Assembly (NCBI GenBank): GCA_015061685.1
Contig: SUWD01000016.1
Span: forward strand, 1 to 57,467
DNA length: 57,467 nt
Reading direction: 5' to 3'
Source: Lentisphaerota bacterium
GTDB taxonomy: Bacteria > Verrucomicrobiota > Lentisphaeria > Victivallales > Victivallaceae
Shown here in pieces: positions 6,899 through 17,000 of this stretch (position 1 is its first letter; each line of letters opens with the position of its first letter). The notes beneath the pieces were generated by a model. The model had not been told where the DNA came from. It did no database searches and worked only from the letters and a program-made list of their open reading frames with translations. Both the position numbers and the translations under genes were made by a program.

Positions 6899-9763
6899 AT
6901 GCAATTTATGAAAAGAGTATTGCTGACAGTTTTTTTGTCTCTTTTTTCCCCGATATTATATGCGGGAGGAACTTTAACAGTCCCGCAAAGCAGACAGCCG
7001 ATCACCCTTGACGGCGAAGTGAAAGATAATGAGTATGCCGGAGCATTGGTTCTCAACAACTTTTTCCTTTCCGGGACGGCAACCGCTCCGCAGGAAAAAA
7101 GCACAGTCTACCTGATCTGCGATGATAATTATCTTTATGCCGGAGCGGTGATGAATTCTTACGCCTTGCACCCAGGAAGCAACATGGGCAAGGAATTCAA
7201 AGCGACGCTGCATGGGGAAAATCAGCCGGTGTGGGATGATGATTCTCTGGAATTGCGGGCAATAACCGGAAACGGAGAAAAATTCTACTTTGGTTTCAAT
7301 GCCAACGGAGCAACATTTGCCCGGGTCCCTGCCCGTTTTGCCAAACCGGAGGTGCGTTGTTCAAAGGGCAAAGGATTTTTCAGTGCGGAGATCCGTCTGC
7401 CGCTGGAACTGCTCAACGGAAATTGGGCTGTCAACGTTGTCCGTTTTGAGAAACGTTTGAAAGAAACTTCCACCCTGCTGCCGGAAAGTTCCTACAACTT
7501 GTGGTCGCACACCGGGTTTTTCCGGCTGCTCCGGGGAAATACGGCAACTGCCGGACTCCGGCTCGATCAATTAAGCGAGAGCAATACCGGAAATTTCCGG
7601 ATGACCTTCTCCCGGAAAACTTCCGGTAAATACACTGTTTCCGGCAATGGGAAAAACCACGCAAAAGAGTTCTCTGCCGATGCCGGTAAATCAGTGATAT
7701 TACAGCTGCCGCAGGAGAAAAAAGGACAGAATCGTTTTACTTTGAATATTGAAAGCAACGCCGGCAAATGGAGTTTTCCGGAGTATATTCTTGCTTCTCC
7801 GGACAGTCAATTTGCCATCCGTTTCGATCAGCAGAAAATGAGTGTGCTTTTCAATAATTCTCCGGTGGCTTCCGGAGCGGTACTGCCCATGGTGCAAAAG
7901 CAGAATATTCTGGAAATCACCTCGCAAGTCCCCGAAATCACCTTTTCTCTTGCTCACGGCTACTTCCCGGCGTTTTCCGGAAGTTTTGACGGTGCAAAAA
8001 GCGTAAAATGCGAAAACTCGTCTATCACACTGACAGCACCGGAAAATGCAGCTCCCCCCTATAAATTCCGCAAAATTTTCACCGTTACTCCGAAAGTTAT
8101 TTCACCGTACGGTCTGGAAAAACACCGGCTGCTTTTGAGTGCCGACGATGCCTATGACTTTGAGATCAATCCGGTTGAATTCGGCATATTTCCCTTGGAA
8201 GATATATGTTTTCAAATACTTGTCCCTGCCGAAATCGAAGTTCTGGATGTCTGTTCCAGAGTACGTTATGAAAACGGCTTTGCCCCATTCAACTGGCCGG
8301 CAGAACAAAATATGTATGAATTGGTTGACCGCAAAGAGACTGCTTACGAGGGGAAAAAATATAATTTGCTGACCATCAAGCGTAATACCGTGCTTGACCG
8401 GGTACCGAATATGACCAAACTTTTTCACTCCATGCGGGAAAGATGCCATATCATTTTCCGCAGCGGTCATGCCGGATTCAAGGGCGAAATGCAATTATTC
8501 GTCACCGCCGGTAATCCGGCTCTCATGGAAGTGCCACGCATTCTCCCGGTGGAAGTTCTGCCGCAATTAAACGGAGTACAGCCGAAAAAATTGTGCATTT
8601 CACTTTATGCCCAGATGCAGGGTAACCTGCCGCATAAAACCGAAGCAGATATTTTCAATACTTTCAAACGTGCCGGTGTCAATGAACTTTTCCTGGAGAC
8701 CACCGGAAAAAATGATGATTTTTCACTCATGTTCTTCCTCGAACTGGAAAAATACGGTTACTATTACCGCTCTGTACCGGATATAAGATCATTGATGCAG
8801 AAGTATCCGCAACTGCGGGCCAAAAAAGCCAACGGCGGTTTCCGGGGAGATATCAGTCTGACCGTCCTGGCTGATATGGAAAAGGAAATTGCCGGAGAAC
8901 TTAAAGCTGCTTTTGCCACGCTGAAAAACACTTATCCCGGTTTGAAAAAACTTTTCTGGGATTTTGAACACGAGCCTTTCAACGGGTTATATGCCGATTA
9001 TTCGGAACCGGCACTGGCGAAATTCATCCGGGATTACCAAATCCCGGAAAACACACTCACACCGAAGCTTATCCGGCAGAAATATGCCGCTCAATGGATC
9101 GATTTCCGTACCAGAGAATTGGGAAGAACTGTCGGGGTGATCCGCCGTGCCGCAGAAGCCAACGGATTACAACTGGTCATGTACAGCGATTATGCCACTT
9201 CAGAGTGTCCCCGTCTCTACGGTCTGGATTGGCAGTATATCAAATCCCAACCGTCAATGGTCTATTGCGGGTACGGCAGAAATACCGAAGTTATCGCAAA
9301 AACCAAAAAACTGGTCAACCCGGTACCGATGGTTTTCGGAGTATTGACCAATTCCGGAAGCTCCACTTATCAGAGATCGCTTTTACTGCGGCGTATTCTG
9401 GACAGCCGGGGCGGAGTCCTGTGCTGGTACGAACAGGGTGCCGGAGTATTGGAACTGCGGGAAATTGCCGCCGTGACTAAAGTCGTCAGCCAGTGCGAAA
9501 ATATCATTATCAACGGAGTGGATCAAACTCCGGAAAATTTGCAGACTACTGCCATGCCGGGACAGATCGTTACCCGTAAACTCGGAAATAAAATGGTTAC
9601 TTTCATCCTCAACGAGGAAAATGTTTCCGACCGGATACGGATATCTTTTCCCTATTCTGTGCGGGATATGGTCACCAACCGGATCTATCCGGCGGGCAAA
9701 AAACTTAGTTTACGCATACCGGCAATGCAATTTGCCGCATTTATGAAAGAGAGTGAGAAATGA
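6899..9763 (+). CDS. Secreted CBM9-like plus TIM-barrel glycoside-hydrolase-like protein
   Basis: A 954-residue protein with a signal peptide (about 1-23). A CBM9-like beta-sandwich comes first (I-T-L-D-G-E-V-K-D-N-E-Y near 33-44, D-D-S-L-E-L near 114-119). A middle beta-rich region covers about 220-550. The C-terminal part from about 555 looks like a TIM barrel, with a tryptophan/acid-rich strand end F-W-D-F-E-H-E at 686-692 whose Glu residues are candidate catalytic acids. I do not recognise a numbered GH family. The frame opens at 6899; an in-frame ATG at 6908 begins the more typical M-K-R-V signal peptide. It overlaps the next gene by 4 nt (ATGA). Confidence 0.65.
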   Translation: MQFMKRVLLTVFLSLFSPILYAGGTLTVPQSRQPITLDGEVKDNEYAGALVLNNFFLSGTATAPQEKSTVYLICDDNYLYAGAVMNSYALHPGSNMGKEFKATLHGENQPVWDDDSLELRAITGNGEKFYFGFNANGATFARVPARFAKPEVRCSKGKGFFSAEIRLPLELLNGNWAVNVVRFEKRLKETSTLLPESSYNLWSHTGFFRLLRGNTATAGLRLDQLSESNTGNFRMTFSRKTSGKYTVSGNGKNHAKEFSADAGKSVILQLPQEKKGQNRFTLNIESNAGKWSFPEYILASPDSQFAIRFDQQKMSVLFNNSPVASGAVLPMVQKQNILEITSQVPEITFSLAHGYFPAFSGSFDGAKSVKCENSSITLTAPENAAPPYKFRKIFTVTPKVISPYGLEKHRLLLSADDAYDFEINPVEFGIFPLEDICFQILVPAEIEVLDVCSRVRYENGFAPFNWPAEQNMYELVDRKETAYEGKKYNLLTIKRNTVLDRVPNMTKLFHSMRERCHIIFRSGHAGFKGEMQLFVTAGNPALMEVPRILPVEVLPQLNGVQPKKLCISLYAQMQGNLPHKTEADIFNTFKRAGVNELFLETTGKNDDFSLMFFLELEKYGYYYRSVPDIRSLMQKYPQLRAKKANGGFRGDISLTVLADMEKEIAGELKAAFATLKNTYPGLKKLFWDFEHEPFNGLYADYSEPALAKFIRDYQIPENTLTPKLIRQKYAAQWIDFRTRELGRTVGVIRRAAEANGLQLVMYSDYATSECPRLYGLDWQYIKSQPSMVYCGYGRNTEVIAKTKKLVNPVPMVFGVLTNSGSSTYQRSLLLRRILDSRGGVLCWYEQGAGVLELREIAAVTKVVSQCENIIINGVDQTPENLQTTAMPGQIVTRKLGNKMVTFILNEENVSDRIRISFPYSVRDMVTNRIYPAGKKLSLRIPAMQFAAFMKESEK

Positions 9764-11016
9764 ACAAATTCATTGAAAGTGCAGAAAAAAATATCCGGTG
9801 GTTTGAAAACTCCGGAGTAATGCACCCTGCCGACGGCTTCTGGGGAGTCGCAGAAAGACTGGTGGCTCTGGATATAGAAGAATCCATCCGGAAAGAGATC
9901 GTGGAAAAATTTGCCTCCCGAACCATGTTGAAAAATTCCTTCGCCGTGGAATCCCGCCGCCCGGACTGCAACTTTGAAACAGCTGTTATGTTTCTGCTTT
10001 TCGGCGAACTTGCCAACAACGAAAAACGCTTTGCCACCGGAGAAAATATTTTAGATTATCTTTACTTCCGCAGTGCCATGATGCGATCAAAAAAGCATAA
10101 ACTTCCCTGTGCATGGCGGTGGTCACATATCATTTTAAGTGCCGACGGACACTGGCTGGATGACAATTCATGGTGCATAATTATGCAGTGCGTCCTGCAT
10201 AATACTTTCAAAAAACTGGATAAAAAATACCATGCCGGTGACGCGGCTCTGACTTTAGCCGATCACCTCAACGCTGCTGTGGCACGCATTATGGAACAGG
10301 AGCCGGATGAAAAAGGCGAAATGACCGACCCGGATCAACTCTGGATCGGCAATTTGCGTTTGCCGCATTGGGGGGGGCTGTCTGTCTTTGCTTTAAGTTC
10401 TGTCCATGCCCTTTTCGGCAAGGAGGAATATCTGCCCGCTGTCCGGAAATATTTACTGCAGTTGAAATGCGAACTGCCCGGATTTTCCACCAGCGAATAC
10501 GCTTACGCCATGATGGGAGCTGTTGCAGCAGCAGCGGCATTCGGTGATGATTTGGCAGCAGAAGTTGCCCGCATGAGTCGTGATCTGCTGCTGGATGCAG
10601 CCGATAAGGAGAGCGGAACTTTGCCGTCAAGCCATTACGAAGCTCCTTCCGGCAAAGGACTTGCCGACCTGATTTATACGCTCAACTGGAGTCTGCTCGG
10701 CTTGCAGATGTACTGCCGCTTTGCCCCGGAAGATAAAGAAGCAAGAGGATTGCTGGATAAACAGCTCGCTCTGGTAATGGATATCCAGGACAAGGACGAA
10801 TCTCCGGAATTCAACGGCTGCTGGCGGGGAATGTACGATATGGAAAAACAATCCTGGGGCGGCGGAAATCTGTATGAGGGTGGTTCATCCAGTATCTACT
10901 CCGGGTGGACAAATGCACCGGTCTCCACTGCTCTGCTGCTGGATCATGCAGGAATATCTCTGCTGGAATTGAGCGGAATAAAGAAACATCCTGTCTTTCT
11001 GACAAAATTCTGTTAA
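9760..11016 (+). CDS. Uncharacterised cytoplasmic alpha-helical protein (six-hairpin-like)
   Basis: A 418-residue protein with no signal peptide, translationally coupled to the preceding gene by an ATGA overlap. It is mostly predicted helical and rich in Trp, with repeated aromatic/His/Asp motifs (C-A-W-R-W-S-H near 112-118, W-L-D-D-N-S-W near 126-132, P-H-W-G-G-L near 203-208). This pattern resembles an (alpha/alpha)6 barrel such as unsaturated glucuronyl hydrolases or lyase-like enzymes. I cannot name a family. Being cytoplasmic, it may act on imported oligosaccharides released by the secreted enzymes around it. Confidence 0.5.
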   Translation: MNKFIESAEKNIRWFENSGVMHPADGFWGVAERLVALDIEESIRKEIVEKFASRTMLKNSFAVESRRPDCNFETAVMFLLFGELANNEKRFATGENILDYLYFRSAMMRSKKHKLPCAWRWSHIILSADGHWLDDNSWCIIMQCVLHNTFKKLDKKYHAGDAALTLADHLNAAVARIMEQEPDEKGEMTDPDQLWIGNLRLPHWGGLSVFALSSVHALFGKEEYLPAVRKYLLQLKCELPGFSTSEYAYAMMGAVAAAAAFGDDLAAEVARMSRDLLLDAADKESGTLPSSHYEAPSGKGLADLIYTLNWSLLGLQMYCRFAPEDKEARGLLDKQLALVMDIQDKDESPEFNGCWRGMYDMEKQSWGGGNLYEGGSSSIYSGWTNAPVSTALLLDHAGISLLELSGIKKHPVFLTKFC

Positions 11017-11285
11017 TTCAGAGGCATTTTTTCCGGAGTATTGCAACTCAACAAGTTGAAAAATATCCCGTTTGGGCAGTTGGAATTGTCAGATGATTCA
11101 AATTACAGCACAATACGGGATATTGTTCCATATTATGATTGCAAAATCATCCCGGACAAACTATTTTCATTATTTTGCAGGATCATGCTATTTTTAAGCA
11201 AATCCATTATTGGCAGAAAAGCTCTTCTGAAGTATATTTTATAGTGTACACAAATATACAAACAAGCAACCGGAGAAATATATAT
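11017..11285. other. Gene-free leader with inverted repeats before the WbsX/GH99-like gene
   Basis: This 269-nt stretch holds two perfect inverted pairs. One is AATATCCCGT at 11062-11071 with ACGGGATATT at 11115-11124; the other is TGCAAAAT at 11140-11147 with ATTTTGCA at 11172-11179. The reading frame of the next gene stays open back to 11139, but that extension is low-complexity and lacks a ribosome site. The stretch is probably a structured leader or internal regulatory region. Confidence 0.4.
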
Positions 11286-12410
11286 ATGCAGCTTGCCGCC
11301 TACTACTTTCCTAATTATCATCTCGACTGCCGCAATGAAAAACGGCACGGAGCAAACTGGACCGAATGGGAACTTATGAAGTGTGCCCGTCCCCGTTTTG
11401 AAGGACACCGCCAGCCGAAACTCCCGCTGTGGGGATTTGAGGACGAGGCTGACCCGATGGTGATGAATAAAAAAATTAATGCCGCCGCCGACAGCGGGAT
11501 CGATGCCTTTGTCTTTGACTGGTACTGGTATGATGGACCGTATCTGGAACGGGCTTTGGATGAGGGCTTCCTCAATGCTCCCGACCGCAGCAGAATCAAA
11601 TTCGCTCTGATGTGGGCAAATCATGACTGGATGGACCGTCATCCGATCAACTTTGCCAATTCATTCAATGCTCCATTGGTTTACCCGTGGACATCCACCA
11701 GTAAATCCATCAGCTTTGTATGGGAATACATCATCGAAAACTACATGACCAAACCGGAATACTGGTATGTTGACGGCAAACCGTACTTTTCAATCTACGC
11801 TGTAAACCGCTTTATCGACCAGATGGGCGGTGCGGAAAAAACTGCCGAAGTTCTGTCAGAATTCCGTACTCTGGCACAAAAAGCCGGACTGCCGGGTATC
11901 CACATCAATGCGGTATGGTACGACAACCTTGCCGGACAACCTTTCTGCGTCTGCGATCCGGAACGCTGGACCAAAGAACTCGGTTTCGACAGTTACACCA
12001 GCTACAACAGCATTTCAACCACCCCCATCTGGCTGAAAGAAGATTCTCTTACGGTGGACTTCAATCAGGCGGCAGATGAGTATTCCCTGCTGGCGAAAAA
12101 GGCTCTGGACACCCTGTCTGCTCCCTATTTCCCGGTGGCGACCGCCGGTTGGGATTCTTCCCCCCGGTGTGTGCAGTCAGAAACTTACCGTCTGGGCCCC
12201 TACCCCTATCTGCCGGTGATGGAACCGGATGCCAAAGCATTCCGCAGACAGTTGGAAAAACTTTCCGCACTGCTCGCAGAAAAAAGAGCTGCTGAACAAA
12301 TTCTTTTCATCAACGCATGGAATGAATGGACCGAAGGAAGTTACCTCGAACCGGATACGATTCAACAATATGCTTATCTGGAAGAAATCAAGGAGTTTAC
12401 CGGAAAATGA
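11286..12410 (+). CDS. GH99-like / WbsX-domain protein
   Basis: A 374-residue protein of the WbsX (glycoside hydrolase 99-like) family. Seen are the opening A-A-Y-Y-F-P-N-Y-H near 4-12, N-W-T-E-W-E near 22-27, F-V-F-D-W-Y-W-Y near 77-84 and the family's C-terminal N-A-W-N-E-W-T-E-G-S-Y-L-E-P-D. The frame extends upstream to 11139. I choose the ATG at 11286 because a GGAG lies about 10 nt before it and conserved sequence begins there. It has no signal peptide. Family members act on mannose-containing or O-antigen glycans; the substrate here is unknown. It overlaps the esterase gene by 4 nt. Confidence 0.8.
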   Translation: MQLAAYYFPNYHLDCRNEKRHGANWTEWELMKCARPRFEGHRQPKLPLWGFEDEADPMVMNKKINAAADSGIDAFVFDWYWYDGPYLERALDEGFLNAPDRSRIKFALMWANHDWMDRHPINFANSFNAPLVYPWTSTSKSISFVWEYIIENYMTKPEYWYVDGKPYFSIYAVNRFIDQMGGAEKTAEVLSEFRTLAQKAGLPGIHINAVWYDNLAGQPFCVCDPERWTKELGFDSYTSYNSISTTPIWLKEDSLTVDFNQAADEYSLLAKKALDTLSAPYFPVATAGWDSSPRCVQSETYRLGPYPYLPVMEPDAKAFRRQLEKLSALLAEKRAAEQILFINAWNEWTEGSYLEPDTIQQYAYLEEIKEFTGK

Positions 12411-13282
12411 AAAAGTTTTTATTCTCTCTTGCCGCTTGCCTCCCCGCTTTTTTGCTGCTTTCTGCTGCGGAAACCGTCCGTCTCTGGGATGGCGATGCTC
12501 CCGGTGCCAAGGGGAAACGCCCCTGCGATATCCCTACTCTTACGGTTTATCTGCCGGATAATCCTGCCGGAAAAAGGACCCCGGCAGTGATCGTCTGCCC
12601 CGGTGGAGCGTACTCTTTTCACGCAGTACCCTCCGAAGGAACCGCATACGCAAAATTTCTCAACGAAAACGGCATTGCCGCTTTTGTCCTCAAATACCGG
12701 CTGGGGTCAAGCAATAACGGTGCTTACCGTTATCCGGTTCCGCAGATGGATGCCCGCCGGGCGGTCAAGCTGATCCGCAAAAATGCCGCCCTCTGGAAAA
12801 TCGATTCCCGGAAAGTCGGTATCATGGGTTCTTCCGCCGGAGGTCACCTCACAGCCATGACCGCAGTTCAAAATGACAACGGTGATCCCAAATCAACTGA
12901 CCCGGTGGAAAAATTCAGCTCACGTCCGGATTTTGCCATTCTCTGTTATGCTCAAACCTCCATGGACAGCCGCTACGGAGCATGTGCCGGAAGCAAAGCC
13001 CTGTTAATCGGAAATCATGCCGGTACGGAAAATGATGTTGCCGCCTACAAACTGGTCGATGATATGACTCCGCCATGTTTCATCTGGCACACCTTTGAAG
13101 ATCAAACCGTCCCGGTACGCAATGCTCTGGATATGGCAAATGCTCTGGAAGCCAATATGGTTCCTTTCTCATTGCACATCTATCACAACGGCCGTCACGG
13201 TATGGGCTTGGGCAATCCCCGGCACATCTGGACAAGTGATCTGCTTCTGTGGCTGAAAGAGATCGGCGTTTTACGGAAATAA
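12407..13282 (+). CDS. Secreted alpha/beta-hydrolase, acetyl-esterase-like
   Basis: A 291-residue protein with a signal peptide (about 1-20). It has the BD-FAE/xylan-esterase-like hydrolase fold: oxyanion-hole region V-C-P-G-G-A-Y near 62-68, nucleophile elbow G-S-S-A-G (Ser143), acid Asp232 in F-E-D-Q-T-V-P-V and His264 in G-R-H-G-M-G. All three triad residues are present. It probably removes acetyl or other acyl groups from the polysaccharide. The ATG at 12407 overlaps the upstream stop (ATGA). The longer frame from 12326 lies inside the upstream gene and is rejected. Confidence 0.8.
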   Translation: MKKFLFSLAACLPAFLLLSAAETVRLWDGDAPGAKGKRPCDIPTLTVYLPDNPAGKRTPAVIVCPGGAYSFHAVPSEGTAYAKFLNENGIAAFVLKYRLGSSNNGAYRYPVPQMDARRAVKLIRKNAALWKIDSRKVGIMGSSAGGHLTAMTAVQNDNGDPKSTDPVEKFSSRPDFAILCYAQTSMDSRYGACAGSKALLIGNHAGTENDVAAYKLVDDMTPPCFIWHTFEDQTVPVRNALDMANALEANMVPFSLHIYHNGRHGMGLGNPRHIWTSDLLLWLKEIGVLRK

Positions 13283-13300
13283 AACGGAGTTTTTCCAATT

Positions 13301-14065
13301 ATGAAAAAGAGCTTTTTCTCTGTTATCACCCTGCTCTCAATGACAACACTGTATGCTCAATACCCGGAAATCGTTGCCGGAGGAGCGTTGTCAATGTGTG
13401 CAAGTTTTGACGGATATACAGCCGCAGACCTTTCCACAGGAAACAATATCCCCTATCAAGTCCGGGGAAAAACTGCTTTCACTGCCGGAGTGAATGGCGG
13501 AAAAGCTCTTTTCAGCGGTAAAAACGGTGCAACGATCGTCTATGAATGTAAAAACAACCTCGACTTTGATAAGCCGGGAACTTTGATGGTATGGTTCAAA
13601 GCCGCAGAAAACTGGCACACCAATCCACCTCCATTTATTATCTTCTGGGGACTTGGCGGAGGACCGAAAGGTTATCTCGGTTTGCGTATCAGCCGATATC
13701 CGGTCAAGGATTGCCCCTGCCGGAGAAATCTGGAATTGTGGATATATCACGCCGATCCGAAACGGAAACCTGCCACCCTCACCCTCCAGCCGCCCACAGA
13801 AAGCAAACTCTGTCAGGGATGGCATCTGGTCGCACTCGCCTGGTCAGGAGATCAGGTGTTTATGAGCTATGACGGAACACCTTTCCGGGCATATAAACTT
13901 GATCAACCGATAACCAATGCAGATTACAAACACTTCACTCACTTTTCACTGGGATTTCAAGATTCAAGTTTTTTGCTTGATGACTTCAGGATTTACGGGA
14001 AAAAACTTTCGGATGATGAGTTGCTGAAAATTTGGCATCAGGGAATAAAAAAAGGAGGAAATTGA
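13301..14065 (+). CDS. Secreted LamG/concanavalin-like domain protein, paralogue A
   Basis: A 254-residue protein with a signal peptide (about 1-19, A|Q) and one LamG-like jelly-roll domain. LamG hallmarks are F-D-G-Y near 44-47, G-T-L-M-V-W-F-K-A near 91-99, G-W-H-L-V-A-L-A-W near 173-181 and the ending L-L-D-D-F-R-I-Y-G-K-K-L-S-D-D-E-L. A cysteine pair C-P-C and a later C-Q-G-W are shared with the paralogue at 17477-18226. It has no catalytic motif, so it is probably a glycan-binding or surface protein. It sits 18 nt after the esterase and 1 nt before the next gene. Confidence 0.75.
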   Translation: MKKSFFSVITLLSMTTLYAQYPEIVAGGALSMCASFDGYTAADLSTGNNIPYQVRGKTAFTAGVNGGKALFSGKNGATIVYECKNNLDFDKPGTLMVWFKAAENWHTNPPPFIIFWGLGGGPKGYLGLRISRYPVKDCPCRRNLELWIYHADPKRKPATLTLQPPTESKLCQGWHLVALAWSGDQVFMSYDGTPFRAYKLDQPITNADYKHFTHFSLGFQDSSFLLDDFRIYGKKLSDDELLKIWHQGIKKGGN

Positions 14066-14066
14066 A

Positions 14067-17000
14067 ATGAAAAAATTGTTACTGCCGCTGCTTATGTTCA
14101 TAACAACTGCTCTGTTCGCAGATGCCCGCCCGATGGCACGGATCCCGGCAATGCCCAAGGCTCCTGTGATCGACGGAAAAATCAATGACAGCGAGTGGGC
14201 TTATGCCAGCGGTCAATATGGAACTTTGAAGTATTTCACCGATCTTTTGACTGACCGTCAGGCAAATTTTTACTTCGGCTGGGACAAAAAAAATATCTAT
14301 TTTGCCTGCCGCAGTGAATTGCCGCCTGCCGGACAGAAACTGCTTGCCAGAGTACGGAAAAACAATATCATGGTCACCGCCGATGATACGATCGAATTTC
14401 TCATATATCCCCCGGAAAGCAAATATGCCTACCATCTGATCATCAATAAACTCGGCTCTTACTATTCAGCAAAATATGAGATCATGGATGGTGCGGTCAT
14501 AACCACTCCGGTTATTTTCCAGCCGAAAAATCTTAAAACTGCATCTTCCGAAAAAAACGGAAACTGGGAATTTGAATTACAGCTGCCTTTGAGCGAGATC
14601 GGAGTTTCCGGCAATATCCCGGCAAACAAAGCATGGGGAGTCCAAATGGTCCGTTCATGGCAGAATCCGGCAGATGCCAGCAGCTGGAGCAAAACCCGGC
14701 TTTTCTGCGATATAAATACCATGGGACAGTTTTATTTCGATAATTCAGCATTGCCGGTAAGTTTCCTCGGTCTGGGACCGGATTACGGAGACGGGGACTA
14801 CAAAGTGCGTTTCCGGGTTTTCAATACCGGAAAAAATCCCCGCAACATCCGTTGTTACACGCTGGTGAAATCAACTGCAGTCCCCCGGATGCTCAATACG
14901 GAAGTAAAAATCGCTCCGGGAAAATATCATGACTTCACACTTTCTTATATAGAAAAAGCTCCTTTCACCTTTGACTTCACCGGTGAAATCACCGATGCGG
15001 CTTCCGGCAAAATGCTCTTTCAGCGGCAATTTTCTTTCAATGCTCCCAAAAAGATCCGTTGGGATTCGCCGGATCAGAGCCTTAACAGCACTTCACTTGA
15101 GATCGGCTATTACCCCTACTCCGGTATCGTAAAAGCACGTTACGGTTCTCCGGATGTGCCTGCATCCAAAGATGTAACAAAGGTGGAACTCTCTTTGCTC
15201 AACAGCAAAAATGAGTTGATCGGCTCTGTTATTGAAGCAGAAAAATGCAAAAACGGATTCCGCAAACAGTGGACCCCAAAAAATCTCGCCGACGGCGAAT
15301 ACACCATCAAAGCTGATATCTTTTGGAAAAGCGGTAAAAAAGAGACCCTCTCCCAGCGTTTCAAAGTCAAACACTTTGAGTGGGAACACAACAATATCGG
15401 CAAAGAAAGGATCATCATACCGCCATTCAAACCTTTGCAGGTCAACAAAGACCAGCGGGAGATCCACGCTCTTTTGACCGGTTACAAAGCTGCCGGAGGT
15501 TTCTGGGATGCAGTTTACGCCCAGGGAGAAAATATCCTTGCCGCTCCTGTCACGCTCTCGGTTAATGGGAACCGGAAATTTTTCACAGAAGAAAATTTCT
15601 CTTTCAATGAAACATCTGCTGACAAAGTCGTCACTAAAACCAAGCTCACCGGGAAAGGCTTGAATTTGCAGATCGAGAATGATTATGACTACGACGGCAT
15701 GTGCAAGGCCACATTGACCTTTACACCGGATTCAGAAGGATTCGCCGCTGAATCAATGGTCATTGATATCCCGCTGAAAGATTCCGTGGCAAAACTTTAC
15801 CACTGCGTGAATGATGTCCCCCGTTATCACCCGACGGATTATCTCCCGGAAAAACAGGGCGTCCTGTGGGACAGCCGCATGGGTAAACTCCACCCCAAAA
15901 TCAACGGCAATTTCTGGCCCTATGTCTGGATCGGCGGAATTTATAAAGGCTTCTCTTTTTTCGCCGCCAATGATTTGAATTGGAGCCTTGACCATACCAA
16001 ACCGGCTCTGGAAATCATCCGCAAAGGCGATCAGGTAGCTTTGAGAGTGCATCTGGTCAATATGCCGATAATCTGGAAAAAAGAATTCAAAATCGTGATC
16101 GGTTTCCAACCCTCTCCGGTAAAACCGCAGCCGGAAAACTGGCAGAAATTCTATGACCGGGGCAAACCTGCTGCTCACGCAGTACCGATCACCATTCTCT
16201 CTCCTTACAGCTACGGCAGCGGACGCTGGTGGAATCCATTCCCGGTCGGAGGAGATTACACTATCGTCAATCACCTCTCCAAGGTCAACCGCCGGACGGA
16301 AAATAAATTGACCACAGAGATCATCGACCGCTTTTTCAACAAGCACAAAGGTGAAATCGATATTCTGACCAAAGGCAACTCTTACGGCGGATCGGCAGTT
16401 TTCCATGAACATCTGCACCGGGGAAGAAATCACCAGCCGTTATGCGATCTGATGTATCCTTATATGAATCCCCGTTCAGCAGACAACCAGTGGGAGATGT
16501 ATCAAGTATATCAGAATGAGTGGTATTTCACAGAATACCGCACCAATATCGACTATGATGAATACAATATCGAAGCATCTCCGAGTTATCAGGATATGAT
16601 GCTCTGGTACGCCAGAAAAATGCTCCGGGAGGGCATGGACGGAATTTACTACGACAATGTGCGGGTAAGAGCAACCTTTGACCCGGTACGCGGCCCGGCG
16701 TATGAACTGGGTGATGGTACAGTGCAGCCATTCTTTGACTTTTTCAGCTTCCGTGAGCTGCTCAAACGTACTGCGACTATGATCTATCTGGAAAAGAAAT
16801 TCCTGATCGATGACCGTCCGTTTTTCCTGCTTCACATGACCAATGGAGCATTGCTGCCATTCTTGAGCTTCGGTACAGTGCAGGTCGATCTGGAGTCTGA
16901 ATTCGGCCCCAAAGAATTCCATGACCGCTTCAGCGAAGGTTACTATCTTACCGAAACGATCGGCACACAGGCCGGATGTATTCCGGAGATCCTCAACCTG

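Noticed and set aside
11139..11285. N-terminal extension of the WbsX/GH99-like gene
   Set aside because: Low-complexity translation with no ribosome site; a GGAG lies before the internal ATG at 11286, where conserved sequence begins.
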